This document shows positions 5,911 to 6,224 of a DNA stretch of 6,224 nt, piece after piece. Both the position numbers and the translations under genes were made by a program. The stretch is from an uncultured Eubacteriales bacterium (GTDB lineage Bacteria; Bacillota; Clostridia; Lachnospirales; Lachnospiraceae). The notes under the pieces are model-generated. The model had not been told where the DNA came from, searched no databases, and worked only from the letters and a program-made list of their open reading frames with translations. The first letter of the stretch is position 1. The number at the start of each line of letters is the position of its first letter. The stretch is from assembly GCA_902772745.1 (NCBI GenBank), contig CACYBV010000401.1, positions 1-6,224 on the forward strand, read 5' to 3'.

Positions 5911-6224
5911 TGGAGTAGACGGGAGTCGAACCCGTGTCCGAAAACCCCTCCCCCGAACTTTCTACCATCATAGCTTATCTATTTTGATTCCCGCAAGCCC
6001 GCACCGGTAAGCAGGAGGGGCTCTTTAGGTAGCTTCATAAATCTTGGACCGCCGCAAAGCTTAAGCTGCCCAGTTCCCCGTAAAGTCGAAGCCCGCAGTA
6101 CCCGTGTACGGGAACACCGGCGCGGACTGCCGCCTGTAATCAGGCAGCGTATGCTAAATTATCTTCAGCGTTTATATTTAGTTTTCCGGCTTTTTGCATG
6201 GTCCGGTACATGGATGGCTTATCC
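5911..6224 (-). ncRNA. ssrA: tmRNA (transfer-messenger RNA), 5' end cut by window edge
   Basis: Ribosome-rescue RNA that releases stalled ribosomes with SmpB and adds a degradation tag. The 3' tRNA-like end is clear: T-stem ACGGG (minus 5935-5931) and CCCGT (5923-5919) enclose the loop TTCGACT, followed by acceptor strand CTACTCC and discriminator A at 5911. Upstream is the mRNA-like part with a tag frame ending DNLAYAA-stop (6163-6140). Next comes an 8-bp hairpin, GCTGCCTG/CAGGCGGC with loop ATTA (6148-6129), which contains the tag stop codon as in helix 5 of other tmRNAs. CCGG before the tag, repeated in AAAAAGCCGG, fits pseudoknot 1. About 35-45 nt of the 5' end, including the 5' acceptor strand, lie outside the window. 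It is a one-piece (not permuted) tmRNA. The terminal CCA is not encoded (TGA at 5910-5908), so it must be added by the CCA-adding enzyme. Confidence 0.96.
6140..6169 (-). other. tmRNA tag-peptide reading frame
   Basis: The minus strand reads GCT GAA GAT AAT TTA GCA TAC GCT GCC TGA, giving AEDNLAYAA then stop. With the alanine carried by the tmRNA itself, the tag would be AAEDNLAYAA. If the resume codon is the preceding AAC (6172-6170), it would be ANAEDNLAYAA. The distance from the end of pseudoknot 1 does not settle which. The hydrophobic Ala-Ala end is what ClpXP-type proteases recognise; the order LAYAA differs from the more usual YALAA. Confidence 0.85.

Noticed and set aside
1..6224. CRISPR array, insertion sequence, phage or plasmid features
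   Set aside because: No regularly spaced direct repeats, transposase-like or integrase-like motifs, or terminal inverted repeats were seen on either strand. An ssrA gene is a known integration site, but no integrase or duplicated ssrA 3' end is visible here.

Overview
The window looks like a stretch of chromosome from a low-to-mid GC Gram-positive of the class Clostridia, probably a gut or rumen Lachnospiraceae-type organism. This is inferred from three things: strong Shine-Dalgarno sites (GGAGG or AAGGAGG) before nearly every gene, a cellobiose phosphorylase very like the clostridial enzymes, and a one-piece tmRNA whose tag frame ends -EDNLAYAA. No phage, plasmid, insertion-sequence or CRISPR signature is visible. 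Every supported gene is on the minus strand, so transcription runs from high to low coordinates.

In order of transcription: (1) 6224-5911, ssrA (tmRNA), with its 5' end cut off by the window edge, followed by a strong intrinsic terminator at 5902-5854. (2) 5760-4600 and 4563-3559, two paralogous membrane proteins, each with an N-terminal four-cysteine zinc ribbon and about eight membrane segments, 36 nt apart. (3) 3410-2703, a lipoprotein of unknown function, then 2706-1546, a secreted SGNH/GDSL hydrolase. These two overlap by ATGA and are probably translationally coupled. A hairpin at 1541-1507 follows directly. (4) 1545-1007, about 540 bases without a convincing gene; its GH94-proximal end holds a very good sigma-A promoter and an inverted repeat in the leader. 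(5) 1006-1, the first 335 codons of a GH94 phosphorylase, probably cellobiose phosphorylase, running out of the window.

Functionally there are three separate themes. The tmRNA is housekeeping ribosome rescue. The four-gene block 5760-1546 encodes envelope-directed proteins (two polytopic membrane proteins, a lipoprotein, an exported esterase-like enzyme) and may form one transcription unit, although a weak internal promoter is possible before the lipoprotein. The GH94 gene has its own promoter and codon use typical of a highly expressed gene, and would serve intracellular phosphorolysis of cellobiose from plant fibre.

I do not see clear evidence of a novel system. The least explained parts are the zinc-ribbon membrane pair, the lipoprotein/SGNH pair, and the GH94 leader with the gene-poor stretch before it.
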